Shown here one piece after another: positions 8,643-17,246 of a DNA stretch of 64,000 nt. Within the stretch, counting starts at the first letter, position 1; each line of letters opens with the position of its first letter. This DNA is from Periweissella cryptocerci (lineage in GTDB: Bacteria; Bacillota; Bacilli; Lactobacillales; Lactobacillaceae). The stretch is from NCBI RefSeq assembly GCF_004358325.1, contig NZ_CP037940.1:1674001-1738000 (forward strand). Direction: 5' to 3'. Under the pieces are notes generated by a model, which saw only the letters and a list, made by a program, of their open reading frames with translations, had not been told where the DNA came from and ran no database searches. The position numbers were made by a program, and so were the translations under genes.

Positions 8643-9158
8643 TTTGATGTGTGATTTATAAAATGTGATGAGATGTATGATGTCACTGCGTGCCAGAAAA
8701 TCACATTGTGCACCGAGATGGAAGCACATGCCCAAGCCAAAGGGCGGTCTTGGGCAATTCGGGATAGCTGGCAGTCTAATGGCTAAAGCCAAAAGACTGC
8801 TCATCTACCCTCAGCGACAAACCCGACACGTGGTGTCACGTTCGTCCCATCACGGTGTAAAGCCTGTCGGCCACAAAGTGATTTTCAGGCACTCCGTTAG
8901 ATAAGCGTGGAATTATTGATTACCGCTAAACTTGCAGCGATCACGGCATATTACTAGTCAGACTGCCTGGAACTAACGAAGTGGCTGGAAACAGGCTGGA
9001 CTTTAGCTCGCACCGTTACTCATTATGGATTTGTGAAGATGGTTACCGCATTAGCGAACCAAGCTTCAAATGCTTGTCTTCCTATCACGGTGTCCAGACT
9101 GGTTCCAGCATCGTAGTGGAAATCAATCTGAGACACATATCCAAATTTCACGCTAGAA
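8642..9158. repeat. R1 repeat copy B (two modules, head to head)
   Basis: The left end (degenerate TTTGATGTGTGATTT) abuts the rsmA stop. The forward module (about 8685-8902) has an outer stem of AAAATCACATTGTG with CACAAAGTGATTTT. Its core stem is GCCCAAG (8730-8736) with CTTGGGC (8749-8755) around CCAAAGGGCGGT, followed by a GGGATAG/CTACCC helix carrying the GCAGTCT/AGACTGC hairpin, then GACACGTGGTGTC; it ends in CGTTAG. An inverted second module (about 8976-9120) has lost its core hairpin. The right end AAATTTCACGCTAGA is at 9143-9157. No open frame in it resembles a protein. Confidence 0.85.
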
Positions 9159-9212
9159 AAATTTTAGCCACTAATCAAGTTAAGCTACCAACAATAAAAG
9201 AATTAATGTAAA

Positions 9213-9258
9213 TAAAGCCCCGTTAAGCGATACACAATGTCACTTAACGGGGCTTTAC
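9213..9258. terminator. Strong hairpin upstream of veg, possible bidirectional terminator
   Basis: AAAGCCCCGTTAAG pairs with CTTAACGGGGCTTT, with the additional bases CGATACACAATGTCA in the loop. The A-rich and T-rich flanks are short. It probably ends the rsmA transcript beyond repeat B. Confidence 0.75.
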
Positions 9259-9273
9259 TATTATTGATTTGAT

Positions 9274-9302
9274 TTGTCAAGCTAAATGTGTTAAAATAAT
9301 AC
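9274..9302 (+). promoter_or_regulatory. Promoter of veg
   Basis: TTGTCA at 9274-9279 and TAATAC at 9297-9302 are separated by 17 bases. They lie 36 bases before the veg start, in the gap after the hairpin at 9213-9258. Confidence 0.6.
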
Positions 9303-9337
9303 CTGTCTTGTCACAAGAAAGGTAAGGTGGTTATATA

Positions 9338-9580
9338 ATGCCAAGTACATTAGCAAGTATTAAAAATAAACTTGATGCGCACCTAGGTCAAGAAATGACG
9401 GTTGTAGCACAAGCCGGTCGCAAGAAAGTCACAGAACGTACAGGGATTTTACGGGAAACCTTCCCAGCAGTCTTTGTTGTTGATTACGACAAAACACAAA
9501 GCGCAGTAGAAACTGTTTCATACAGCTATACGGATGTGTTAACTGCCAATATTGAACTTTCATTTGGCGAAGCAGAATAA
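9338..9580 (+). CDS. veg: Veg family protein
   Basis: 80 residues matching the Veg/DUF1021 family: LASIKNKLDAHLGQEM, RKKVTERTGILRETFPAVFVV and the VSYSYTDVLT segment. Veg proteins are small and highly expressed, usually sit between rsmA and ispE in Firmicutes, and in Bacillus have been linked to biofilm matrix gene expression; the molecular role is not settled. The position between rsmA and ispE fits exactly. It has its own promoter and terminator and so is a single-gene transcript. Confidence 0.93.
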   Translation: MPSTLASIKNKLDAHLGQEMTVVAQAGRKKVTERTGILRETFPAVFVVDYDKTQSAVETVSYSYTDVLTANIELSFGEAE

Positions 9581-9599
9581 TTAAATATGTAAAAATTGT

Positions 9600-9625
9600 C
9601 TGACTGTGGGGGTCAGCTTTTTTTT
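9600..9625 (+). terminator. Intrinsic terminator after veg
   Basis: CTGAC and GTCAG around TGTGGGG, then GC and eight T. Confidence 0.75.
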
Positions 9626-9836
9626 GGCCATTTTTCGGTATTTATTGGTTCGATAGGTATACAGTGGCGGATATCAATACATAAGTTTGAACTACAAAAT
9701 CCACTTGAAACCATGTCTAATAGTAATTTATCAAGTCGAAACCACGTCATAGTAGCACAAAGTTGTGGACTTCGGTATAATTTTACTTATATATATTTAG
9801 TTTCAAAAATTTCAACGACACAAAGGGGGTGAACAC

Positions 9837-10691
9837 ATGCAAATCGTTGAAAAAGCAGCAGCCAAAATTAATTTAAGTCTTGATACGCCATTTGATCATC
9901 CAGATGGTTTACAAGAATGGGAAATGGTCATGACCGCGGTTGATTTAGCGGACTACGTCACGATCAACACGACCCCAAATAATACGAACATTGAGGTAAA
10001 AACGGATACGGGCTTTTTACCAAATGATCGTCGTAACTTAGCCTTTCAGGCGGCGAAGTTACTCCAAATGGAATACCAGATTAACGAAGGTGTCCAAATT
10101 CAGATTGAAAAGCACATTCCGGTTGCAGCAGGACTTGGCGGTGGTTCAAGTGATGCTGCCGCCGTGTTGCGGGGACTTAATAAGATTTGGAAGCTCGGGC
10201 TGAGTGCCGCCAAGTTAGCTGAATTAGGCTTACAAATTGATGCGGATGTCCCGTTCTGTGTGTATTCAACAACAGCCTATGTTCATGGTAAGGGCGAAGT
10301 GATTGAACCTTTACCAAAGTTACCATCGGTTTGGATTGTGATTGCCAAGCCAAACGTTAGTGTTTCGACACCGTCAATTCTACGACAGATTGATTATGCG
10401 CAGTTAGATCACATTGATACCACGGCTTTATTAGCTGCCGTCAGTGCGCAGGATTGTCCGGCAATTTGTGAAAATATGGGAAATGTCCTCGAACCAATTA
10501 CGGCGCAGCATTATCCGCAAATTTTGCAGCTGAAAAATAGCATGCTAAAATTTGGCGCCGATGCTGCCCAGATGAGTGGCACTGGGCCAACTGTTTTCGG
10601 TATTTGTACCAAAGCTAGTCGGGCACAACGCGTTTATAACTCAATTAAAGGTTTTTGCAAGGAAGCCTACGTTGTCCGCCCATTAGGGTAA
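9837..10691 (+). CDS. ispE: 4-diphosphocytidyl-2-C-methyl-D-erythritol kinase
   Basis: 284 residues of the GHMP kinase superfamily. The N-terminus AAAKINLSLD is the substrate-binding strand of IspE, PVAAGLGGGSSDAAAVLRG near residue 95 is the ATP phosphate loop, and MSGTGPTVFG at about 242 is the third GHMP motif. In the MEP pathway IspE phosphorylates CDP-methylerythritol. Many lactobacilli keep ispE beside rsmA/veg while making isoprenoids by the mevalonate route, so its presence alone does not prove a working MEP pathway. A GGGGGTGAAC ribosome binding site precedes ATG 9837. The 210 bases before it hold no convincing gene. Confidence 0.93.
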   Translation: MQIVEKAAAKINLSLDTPFDHPDGLQEWEMVMTAVDLADYVTINTTPNNTNIEVKTDTGFLPNDRRNLAFQAAKLLQMEYQINEGVQIQIEKHIPVAAGLGGGSSDAAAVLRGLNKIWKLGLSAAKLAELGLQIDADVPFCVYSTTAYVHGKGEVIEPLPKLPSVWIVIAKPNVSVSTPSILRQIDYAQLDHIDTTALLAAVSAQDCPAICENMGNVLEPITAQHYPQILQLKNSMLKFGADAAQMSGTGPTVFGICTKASRAQRVYNSIKGFCKEAYVVRPLG

Positions 10692-10860
10692 ATAAAAAGT
10701 TCACGTTAATTGGAAGTTATATCAATGATTGCCGCGAATAAATAAATTCGCCAGTCCCGGCCGGAAGCTTTTTATCGCACGTTAATAAGCTTGATTTCTA
10801 CCTTCGCTACATAATGAGGAGAAATCAGGCTTATTTTTCGGGTGGGCGAGTTATTTGGCC
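10692..10860. repeat. R2 hairpin repeat, copy 1 (inverted)
   Basis: The main hairpin at 10784-10835 pairs AATAAGCTTGATTTCT with AGAAATCAGGCTTATT. The flank on its left, TTTTTATCGCACGTTAAT, is the reverse complement of the flank found to the right of the other R2 hairpins, so this copy is inverted. The left part also shares GTTATATCAA with the copy at 20.1 kb in reverse. It lies between ispE and lytS and ends in TTTTTCGGG, so it may act as a terminator. Confidence 0.7.
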
Positions 10861-10985
10861 GTGCTATTTTGAGTGGCGGTGATAATTCATGTAAGCTAAC
10901 GGGTTAGAACCAGAATGGATTTGTTATAATGGATTCAACTACTCCTGACTAAAATCAGGAGCATGATGGAAGGTGGGCGCAAAGA

Positions 10986-12632
10986 ATGGGATCATTATTT
11001 TTCTTACTAGCAGAACGAATTGGGTTACTGCTCATGGTTGCCTTTCTTTTAATCAACGTGAAGTACTTTCGCAAACTATTAGTTGCGCGCTCAACATGGC
11101 GGAGCAAGCTTGTGCTTATTTTGGTATTTAGTAGTTTTGTAATTTTAAGTAATTTAACAGGAATTCGGATAGATAGCAGCGGTAATATTGCGGAATACAC
11201 GGGTGGGTTAGTCTTTGCAACTAATGATTCGATGGCGAACACACGAACTTTGGGAATTTCCGTAGCCGGTCTAGTCGGGGGACCATTGGTTGGTGCTGTT
11301 GTTGGTATTATCGGTGGGATTGGTCGCTTCATTCAAGGCCATTCAGTTGATTGGTTCTACATTGTTAGTTCGGGAATTATTGGTTGTGTGTCAGGGCTAG
11401 TCGGTCAGAGAAATGCTAAAGTCAATCGCTATCCAAAGCTGGTGACCGCGATGTTGGTTGGGGCCAGTGTCGAAATCATTCAATTAGTTTTTGTGTATTT
11501 CTTTGCTAGTGATGGCCATGACATTATTCGCTACATTGCTTTGCCAATGATTTTTTGGAATAGTGCTGGGTCAGTCATGTTTATCTCGATTATTACGACG
11601 TATTTGAACCGTGAAGTGCAGTTGCGGGCATGGCAAACGCAAGATGTGTTGACCTTGATGAAAGCAACATTGCCAGTGTTAAGAACGGGTTTATCACAGG
11701 AAACGGCGACCGAAGTATCGGAATTGATTTTGGCACATTCAAAATTTGTCGGGGTTGAGGTTTTTAACCAGACAGAACGGTTAGTTGCGCGAGGAGAAAT
11801 TAGTCATGATTCAAAACACGCAATTAGCGGTAAGCTGAACGTTGAAAATCAGCTGGTTGGTTCAATGAAATTCTACGGCGAAAATGAAATTAGCGACATT
11901 CAAGCTGAATTGGTGCCGGGGATGATGAGTATTTTTTCAACGCAATTAGCAGTCGGAAAAGTTGAACAGCAAAATCAGCTGCTAAAAGACGAAGAAATCA
12001 AAGCCTTGCAAGCACAAATTAATCCGCATTTCTTCTTTAATGCAATTAATACGATTCTGGCAGTTATGCGCCAAGATGTAGATCAAGCGCGGAATTTATT
12101 GTTAGAATTGAGCACCTATTTCCGGACTAATTTGACTAGCACACGAGCGACCAAAGTGACGTTAAGTCAGGAACTGGAGTATTTAAATGCTTATTTGGCG
12201 CTAGAAATGACGCGTTTTCCTAACCGCTACCAAATTCATTACGAGCTTGAGAGTCAAGATGACGTGCTATTACCACCGTTCACGCTCCAAATATTGGTGG
12301 ATAATGCCTTGAAGCACGCCTTTGGTGGTCGTAAAACAGGGAATGAAGTGTGGATTAATGTCCACCAAACCCAAAAACAGCTATTGCTTAGTGTCAGTGA
12401 TAATGGTGAAGGGATTGACCCGGTACTACTTAGCAAATTAGGACAAGTTGCCGTGACTTCAGCGCATGGTGGCTCGGGAACGGCTCTTGAGAATTTGAAT
12501 CGCCGGTTAGTCGGGCTCTATAGTACGAATGCTGAAATTCAAGTTGAATCGGACCATATGGGGACTGAAGTTACGATAATTTTGCCACTCGAAATAGCTG
12601 GCAATGATGAGAATGCAATGACGAAGGGATAG
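10986..12632 (+). CDS. lytS: LytS-type sensor histidine kinase
   Basis: 548 residues. The first 215 or so form the 5TM-5TMR_LYT sensor: several membrane segments, including the glycine-rich AGLVGGPLVGAVVGIIGG. A GAF-like linker follows at about 215-330. A short HisKA_7TM/His_kinase domain has QINPHFFFNAINTILA with the phospho-acceptor His near 348, and a GHKL ATPase domain has LVDNALKHAF near 437 and VSDNGEGID. Family members sense membrane or extracellular carboxylates such as pyruvate and control murein hydrolase or carboxylate-uptake genes. The response regulator follows after 4 bases, with the likely target gene next. Confidence 0.93.
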   Translation: MGSLFFLLAERIGLLLMVAFLLINVKYFRKLLVARSTWRSKLVLILVFSSFVILSNLTGIRIDSSGNIAEYTGGLVFATNDSMANTRTLGISVAGLVGGPLVGAVVGIIGGIGRFIQGHSVDWFYIVSSGIIGCVSGLVGQRNAKVNRYPKLVTAMLVGASVEIIQLVFVYFFASDGHDIIRYIALPMIFWNSAGSVMFISIITTYLNREVQLRAWQTQDVLTLMKATLPVLRTGLSQETATEVSELILAHSKFVGVEVFNQTERLVARGEISHDSKHAISGKLNVENQLVGSMKFYGENEISDIQAELVPGMMSIFSTQLAVGKVEQQNQLLKDEEIKALQAQINPHFFFNAINTILAVMRQDVDQARNLLLELSTYFRTNLTSTRATKVTLSQELEYLNAYLALEMTRFPNRYQIHYELESQDDVLLPPFTLQILVDNALKHAFGGRKTGNEVWINVHQTQKQLLLSVSDNGEGIDPVLLSKLGQVAVTSAHGGSGTALENLNRRLVGLYSTNAEIQVESDHMGTEVTIILPLEIAGNDENAMTKG

Positions 12633-12636
12633 AAGT

Positions 12637-13383
12637 ATGCAAATATTAATCGTTGATGATGAAGTTTATGCACGTGATGAGTTACGGTTTTTACTCGAAC
12701 AAAATCCAGCGGTTGATACCGTGGTCGATGTTGAGTCCATTAGTGAAGCCGTAGTGCAATTATTCGCGGAAGAATTTGATGCAATTTTTATTGATGTCCA
12801 ACTAAATGAAGAGAATGGTTTTGAATTAGCGCAACGCATTCCCAAGCTGAGCTATCAACCAAAGATTGTCTTCGCGACGGCTTTTGATGAATATGCGTTG
12901 CAGGCGTTTGATTTGAATGCGACTGATTACATTTTAAAACCGTTCTCGCAAGCACGCATCGACAAAACAATTGCCAAGCTGACTAAACAAGCTCAACCAG
13001 AACCAAGTAAACCAAAGCGCGTGAGTGAAAATGAGCGCCAAACAGTTAATCCATTGCTACCAATTAGTGTTGATGGGATAACCCTAGTGTTGAATAAGCG
13101 GGATATTATTTGGGCCACGGTGAGTGAAGGTGAGTTAACAATTCATACGGCGACTCAAGATTATCAAACACATGAAAATTTATCGTGGCTAAAAGAGCGC
13201 TTGGAAGATACCGAATTTTTACAGGTACACCGCGGCTATCTAGTCAACTTGGCTGCGATTGTGGCAGTTGAACCGTGGTTTAATCATACGTATCAATTAA
13301 CAATGAACGATGGTACAAAGGTACCGGTTTCACGTTCTTTTGTCCCTAAGATGAAACAACAGTTAGGACTAAAGGCATTATAG
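12637..13383 (+). CDS. lytT: LytTR-family response regulator
   Basis: 248 residues. The receiver domain (1-120) begins MQILIVDDEVYARDEL, has the phospho-acceptor Asp near 53 in AIFIDVQLNEENG, the conserved Thr/Ala in FATAFDEYA and the Lys in YILKPF. Residues about 145-246 are a LytTR DNA-binding domain, with ISVDGITLVLNKRDIIWATV and FLQVHRGYLVNL. LytTR regulators bind pairs of about 9-bp direct repeats and typically activate a neighbouring operon, here the EIIC-like gene. A terminator follows, so that gene is transcribed separately. Confidence 0.93.
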   Translation: MQILIVDDEVYARDELRFLLEQNPAVDTVVDVESISEAVVQLFAEEFDAIFIDVQLNEENGFELAQRIPKLSYQPKIVFATAFDEYALQAFDLNATDYILKPFSQARIDKTIAKLTKQAQPEPSKPKRVSENERQTVNPLLPISVDGITLVLNKRDIIWATVSEGELTIHTATQDYQTHENLSWLKERLEDTEFLQVHRGYLVNLAAIVAVEPWFNHTYQLTMNDGTKVPVSRSFVPKMKQQLGLKAL

Positions 13384-13392
13384 ATTATTGCT

Positions 13393-13422
13393 AGGGTATT
13401 TCAGATAATGAAATGCCCTTTT
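13393..13422 (+). terminator. Intrinsic terminator after lytT
   Basis: GGGTATTTCA pairs with TGAAATGCCC around GATAA (one G-T pair), followed by TTTT. Confidence 0.8.
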
Positions 13423-13481
13423 AATGTGAATTTAATCACAAAACCCCGAAAATGAGCTATAGTTATCTCATCAGATGAAGT

Positions 13482-13509
13482 GTGTATCAGATCATGTGAA
13501 TTGATACAC
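13482..13509. promoter_or_regulatory. Inverted repeat upstream of EIIC-like gene
   Basis: GTGTATCA (13482-13489) and TGATACAC (13502-13509) are a perfect 8-bp inverted repeat with a 12-base spacer, 36 bases before the gene. It may be an operator. It does not resemble the direct-repeat sites usual for LytTR proteins, so another regulator is possible. Confidence 0.4.
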
Positions 13510-13544
13510 AAATCGTTAGGCTAAATTAATAGGGGAATGATATT

Positions 13545-14645
13545 ATGGAAACAACGACAACAAAGTTAACTGCAAAACAGTTTACAAATAATGTGTTGAA
13601 CGGTTCAGCGCAAGGTATTTTAATTGGGATTATTCCTAATGCGGTTATGGCAGCTCTTCTGAAGTTTTTTATTACACCAGGAACTGTCAATTGGGCAAGC
13701 AATTTAAATTCGATTTTGGTATTGTTCCAATCATTTGTACCAATTTTGATTGGTTTGGCGATTGCGCTTCAATTTAAAATGAAGCCACTTGATATCGGGG
13801 TTGTTGCAATTGCAACGGCAGCCGGATCAGGTGCAACTAAGTTCTACTTGAACGGAGTTAACCCAGCAACGGGTGTAAAGGGTGCCTTCATCACGGCAGG
13901 TACCGGGGATGTGATTAATTCAATCCTGGTTGCAGCAATCGCGGTTGGTGTGACCATCCTGATTGGTCGGAGCTTTGGTTCAGCCGCAATCATCTTGTCA
14001 CCAATTGTCGTTGGTGGTGGTGTCGGCTTGCTTGGGATGTACATGTTACCATACGTTTCATTAATTACTAAGTTCATCGGGAACATGATCAACGAGTTTA
14101 CAACGTTACAACCATTGTTGATGGTTATCCTAATTGCGATTAGCTTTGCGATTATCTTGGAAACACCGATTTCAACAGTTGGTTTGGCGCTCGCAATTGG
14201 TTTGGGTGGTACAGATACATCAGCACCAATGGCTGTTGCCGCAGCTGCAGCCGCAATCGGTGTCGCTGCTACGACAATCGTCTTGTTGATTAACTCATGG
14301 AAGACTAATAAAGTTGGTGTGACAGTGGCGATTGCCTTAGGGGCGATGAAAGCGATGATGCCAGTTGTCTTCCGTAAACCAGTAATTTTCTTACCAATTA
14401 TTACGACGGCAATTATTAGTGCAATTCCAGTGTGGGCCTTTAGCGTAAAAGGTACCCCACAATCAGCTGGGTTTGGGTATATCGGTTTAGTTGGACCAAT
14501 TGCGTCAGCTGATGCCGGTTTAAATATGGCCCTCGTCTTGTTGACGTGGTTAGTGGTACCAGTTGCGGCTGGTTTGGCATCACACTTTGTCTTCTCTAAG
14601 TTGTTGAAGCTTTACTCACCAAAAGACTACGAATACACAATCTAA
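13545..14645 (+). CDS. PTS system EIIC-like membrane protein (PTS_EIIC_2 family)
   Basis: 366 residues, nearly all membrane-embedded, with about 9-10 helices and many short Gly/Ala/Pro loops such as SPIVVGGGVGLLGM and AIGLGGTDTSAPMAVAAAA. It matches the stand-alone EIIC-like family PF13303, which has no attached EIIA or EIIB domain. No phosphotransfer partner is encoded nearby, so PTS-type sugar phosphorylation is not established. In several Firmicutes LytST-type systems control a nearby carboxylate (pyruvate) carrier, and this position suggests the protein is the LytST target. The ATG at 13545 follows TAGGGGAATGATATT. Confidence 0.8.
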   Translation: METTTTKLTAKQFTNNVLNGSAQGILIGIIPNAVMAALLKFFITPGTVNWASNLNSILVLFQSFVPILIGLAIALQFKMKPLDIGVVAIATAAGSGATKFYLNGVNPATGVKGAFITAGTGDVINSILVAAIAVGVTILIGRSFGSAAIILSPIVVGGGVGLLGMYMLPYVSLITKFIGNMINEFTTLQPLLMVILIAISFAIILETPISTVGLALAIGLGGTDTSAPMAVAAAAAAIGVAATTIVLLINSWKTNKVGVTVAIALGAMKAMMPVVFRKPVIFLPIITTAIISAIPVWAFSVKGTPQSAGFGYIGLVGPIASADAGLNMALVLLTWLVVPVAAGLASHFVFSKLLKLYSPKDYEYTI

Positions 14646-14654
14646 CACACAATT

Positions 14655-14698
14655 ACGACTGTACCTCGAATATTAATCCAGAGGTATCAGTCGTTTTT
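14655..14698 (+). terminator. Intrinsic terminator after EIIC-like gene
   Basis: ACGACTGTACCTC pairs with GAGGTATCAGTCGT around a 13-base loop, followed by five T. Confidence 0.9.
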
Positions 14699-14704
14699 AA
14701 TTAC

Positions 14705-14861
14705 GGCTCTGTTTCGTCTGATGTGGATTGAATAAACTAGCGAAAACGGTTACCAACCACGGGCCGCAGTAGCATGAGAAAAAACACTGACAATAGAACC
14801 TCAGTAATTCGATGATTGAAAAGCGCAGAAACGACAATTCCACGCTAGAATAAATAGGACC
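14705..14861. repeat. R1 repeat, short internal-deletion form
   Basis: The 157-bp element keeps both ends: GGCTCTGTTTCGTCTGATG at 14705 and CACGCTAGAATAAATAGGACC ending at 14861. Between them only the arm sequences remain (CTAGCGAAAACGGTTACCAAC and CAGTAATTCGATGATTGAAA). The whole structured module is gone. It has the size and layout of a MITE. It lies 215 bases before the D-LDH gene. Confidence 0.8.
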
Positions 14862-14923
14862 TTAATTACAAAGTGCTCAATTCAGTGCAAATTGAATAAC
14901 AAGTTCACTTTAGGGTATCCTGA

Positions 14924-16075
<1,152 letters not shown>

Positions 16076-16090
16076 AAATATAAGTATTGC

Positions 16091-16126
16091 AGGTTTAGCA
16101 TCGTGATGATGTTAAGCCTATTTTTT
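16091..16126 (+). terminator. Intrinsic terminator after ldhD
   Basis: AGGTTTAGCATC pairs with GATGTTAAGCCT around GTGAT, followed by six T. Confidence 0.9.
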
Positions 16127-16259
16127 ATAAAATCGAAACTTCTGTGAAGATGAGGGTTATTAATTCAGTTAGTTGGCAATCTTTGATAATCTGAATGTAT
16201 GATATGTTTTGAACTCCATTTACACTTAGTCATCTTAATGATGAAAAGTACATATACGT

Positions 16260-16277
16260 ATGAGTAAAAATACTCAT
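16260..16277. promoter_or_regulatory. Short perfect inverted repeat before small secreted gene
   Basis: ATGAGTA (16260-16266) and TACTCAT (16271-16277) pair perfectly around AAAA. The repeat sits 10-15 bases before the ribosome binding site of the gene at 16302, so it could be an operator or an mRNA hairpin affecting translation. Confidence 0.4.
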
Positions 16278-16301
16278 CGATTGGAATGGAGGAATAAGGT
16301 C

Positions 16302-16538
16302 ATGAAAAAATTATTAATTACATTTAGCATGATTGCACTCGTAACAGTGGCTGCAGTTGGTTTGTGTGTTGCGCGTAATTCAGTGTTAGCCTTCGAAGCT
16401 AATCGTGAAGCTGGCGCCGAAACAACCCAGCACGTTAAGGGCACGCCGAAAAATTACGATTGGGGGATTGAATATCATCCCGTTGTGATTGGTCATGGGG
16501 TACCAACGCGTGATGCACATCCACAGTTATTTGAATAA
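16302..16538 (+). CDS. Small secreted protein of unknown function
   Basis: 78 residues from ATG 16302, preceded by GAATGGAGGAATAAG. An earlier ATG at 16260 lies in the inverted repeat. The N-terminus MKKLLITFSMIALVTVAAVG is a clear hydrophobic segment ending near NSVLAFEA, where a signal peptidase site A-F-E-A or L-A-F is plausible. The mature part of about 48 residues is hydrophilic, with four His near its end (YHPVVIGHG, DAHPQ) and W/Y residues. I do not recognise the family. It has its own terminator and lies between D-LDH and the zinc operon. A role in metal handling is only a guess from the histidines and the neighbourhood. Confidence 0.65.
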   Translation: MKKLLITFSMIALVTVAAVGLCVARNSVLAFEANREAGAETTQHVKGTPKNYDWGIEYHPVVIGHGVPTRDAHPQLFE

Positions 16539-16548
16539 ACATATCAGC

Positions 16549-16589
16549 AAAAATAGGTTTAGGACGAATTATGTCCTAAATCTATTTTT
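16549..16589 (+). terminator. Intrinsic terminator after small secreted gene
   Basis: A long stem, AAAAATAGGTTTAGGAC with GTCCTAAATCTATTTTT, around GAATTAT. Confidence 0.9.
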
Positions 16590-16618
16590 GGGGTATTAAA
16601 ATGAATTTTTTCGGGGGG

Positions 16619-16670
16619 TTGACGGAAGCCAAGTTACGCGATATAGTTAACTGGTTAATTAAACGGTTAA
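16619..16670 (+). promoter_or_regulatory. zit promoter with two abutting ZitR/AdcR boxes
   Basis: TTGACG (16619-16624) and TATAGT (16642-16647) lie 17 bases apart. Overlapping the -10 box and the start region are two palindromes placed edge to edge, TTAACTGGTTAA (16647-16658) and TTAAACGGTTAA (16659-16670). Both fit the TTAACYnGTTAA-type box known for ZitR/AdcR zinc repressors. A bound repressor would block RNA polymerase directly, so the operon should be off when zinc is plentiful. Confidence 0.88.
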
Positions 16671-16779
16671 GTATTTAAAGTAAGCAAAACGAAAACAGTT
16701 AATTAGGCATGAAACCTGATAACCTGACTTTCGGATCCGTTTAGTTCATAAATTTAATAGAAGTAAGTAGGGGGTTGGG

Positions 16780-17232
16780 ATGGTTCACACGGAAAACAAA
16801 ATTGCTAAGATTACAGATTGCTTGAATGAATTTGTGCGGCAGTATTCGGCACGCACGGAAATTTTGAATGGTGATGCGCATGAGTTAGTCAACGATACGC
16901 AAGCGCACATCTTGATGCTACTCTTAAACACTGATCGTTCGCTGACGAATAGTGCTTTAGCAGAAGAAATGGAATTAAGTAAACCAGCAGTTACCAAGGC
17001 AGTAAAAGGGCTTGTACTAAAAGGGTACCTAACATCAGCAGCCGATAAGCAAGATAAACGCGTGGTTTATCATCGTTTGACCGAGAACGGGCAATTGATT
17101 GCCCAACACCATTTAGCAACGCATAAACGCACAATGGATGAGTTTGAGGATATTTTTAGTAATTACTCTGACGAGGAGCTTAAAACTGTTCAACGATTTA
17201 TGAATGACCTCCTCGCTATTGCACCCAAGTAA
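16780..17232 (+). CDS. zitR: MarR-family zinc-responsive repressor (ZitR/AdcR type)
   Basis: 150 residues. The winged helix-turn-helix spans about 45-110 (NTDRSLTNSALAEEMELS, then KPAVTKAVKGLVLKGYL). AdcR-like metal ligands can be traced: Glu in the first helix region, H-E in GDAHELVND, and the two His in QHHLATHKRT. It controls its own operon through the boxes at 16647-16670 by family precedent. It ends 14 bases before the binding-protein start, as in the zitRSQP operon of Lactococcus. Confidence 0.92.
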   Translation: MVHTENKIAKITDCLNEFVRQYSARTEILNGDAHELVNDTQAHILMLLLNTDRSLTNSALAEEMELSKPAVTKAVKGLVLKGYLTSAADKQDKRVVYHRLTENGQLIAQHHLATHKRTMDEFEDIFSNYSDEELKTVQRFMNDLLAIAPK

Positions 17233-17246
17233 AGGAATTGATAACG

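Noticed and set aside
8665..8904. Frames of 60-95 codons inside the R1 repeats (also 8981-9211, 19660-19848, 24559-24747, 45358-45645, 57136-57336)
   Set aside because: They follow the stems and loops and are not kept between copies; frame shifts between copies show no coding selection.
9596..9832. 78-codon frame between veg and ispE
   Set aside because: It has no ribosome binding site, begins inside the veg terminator hairpin and reads as a mix without domain likeness. I treat the gap as non-coding.
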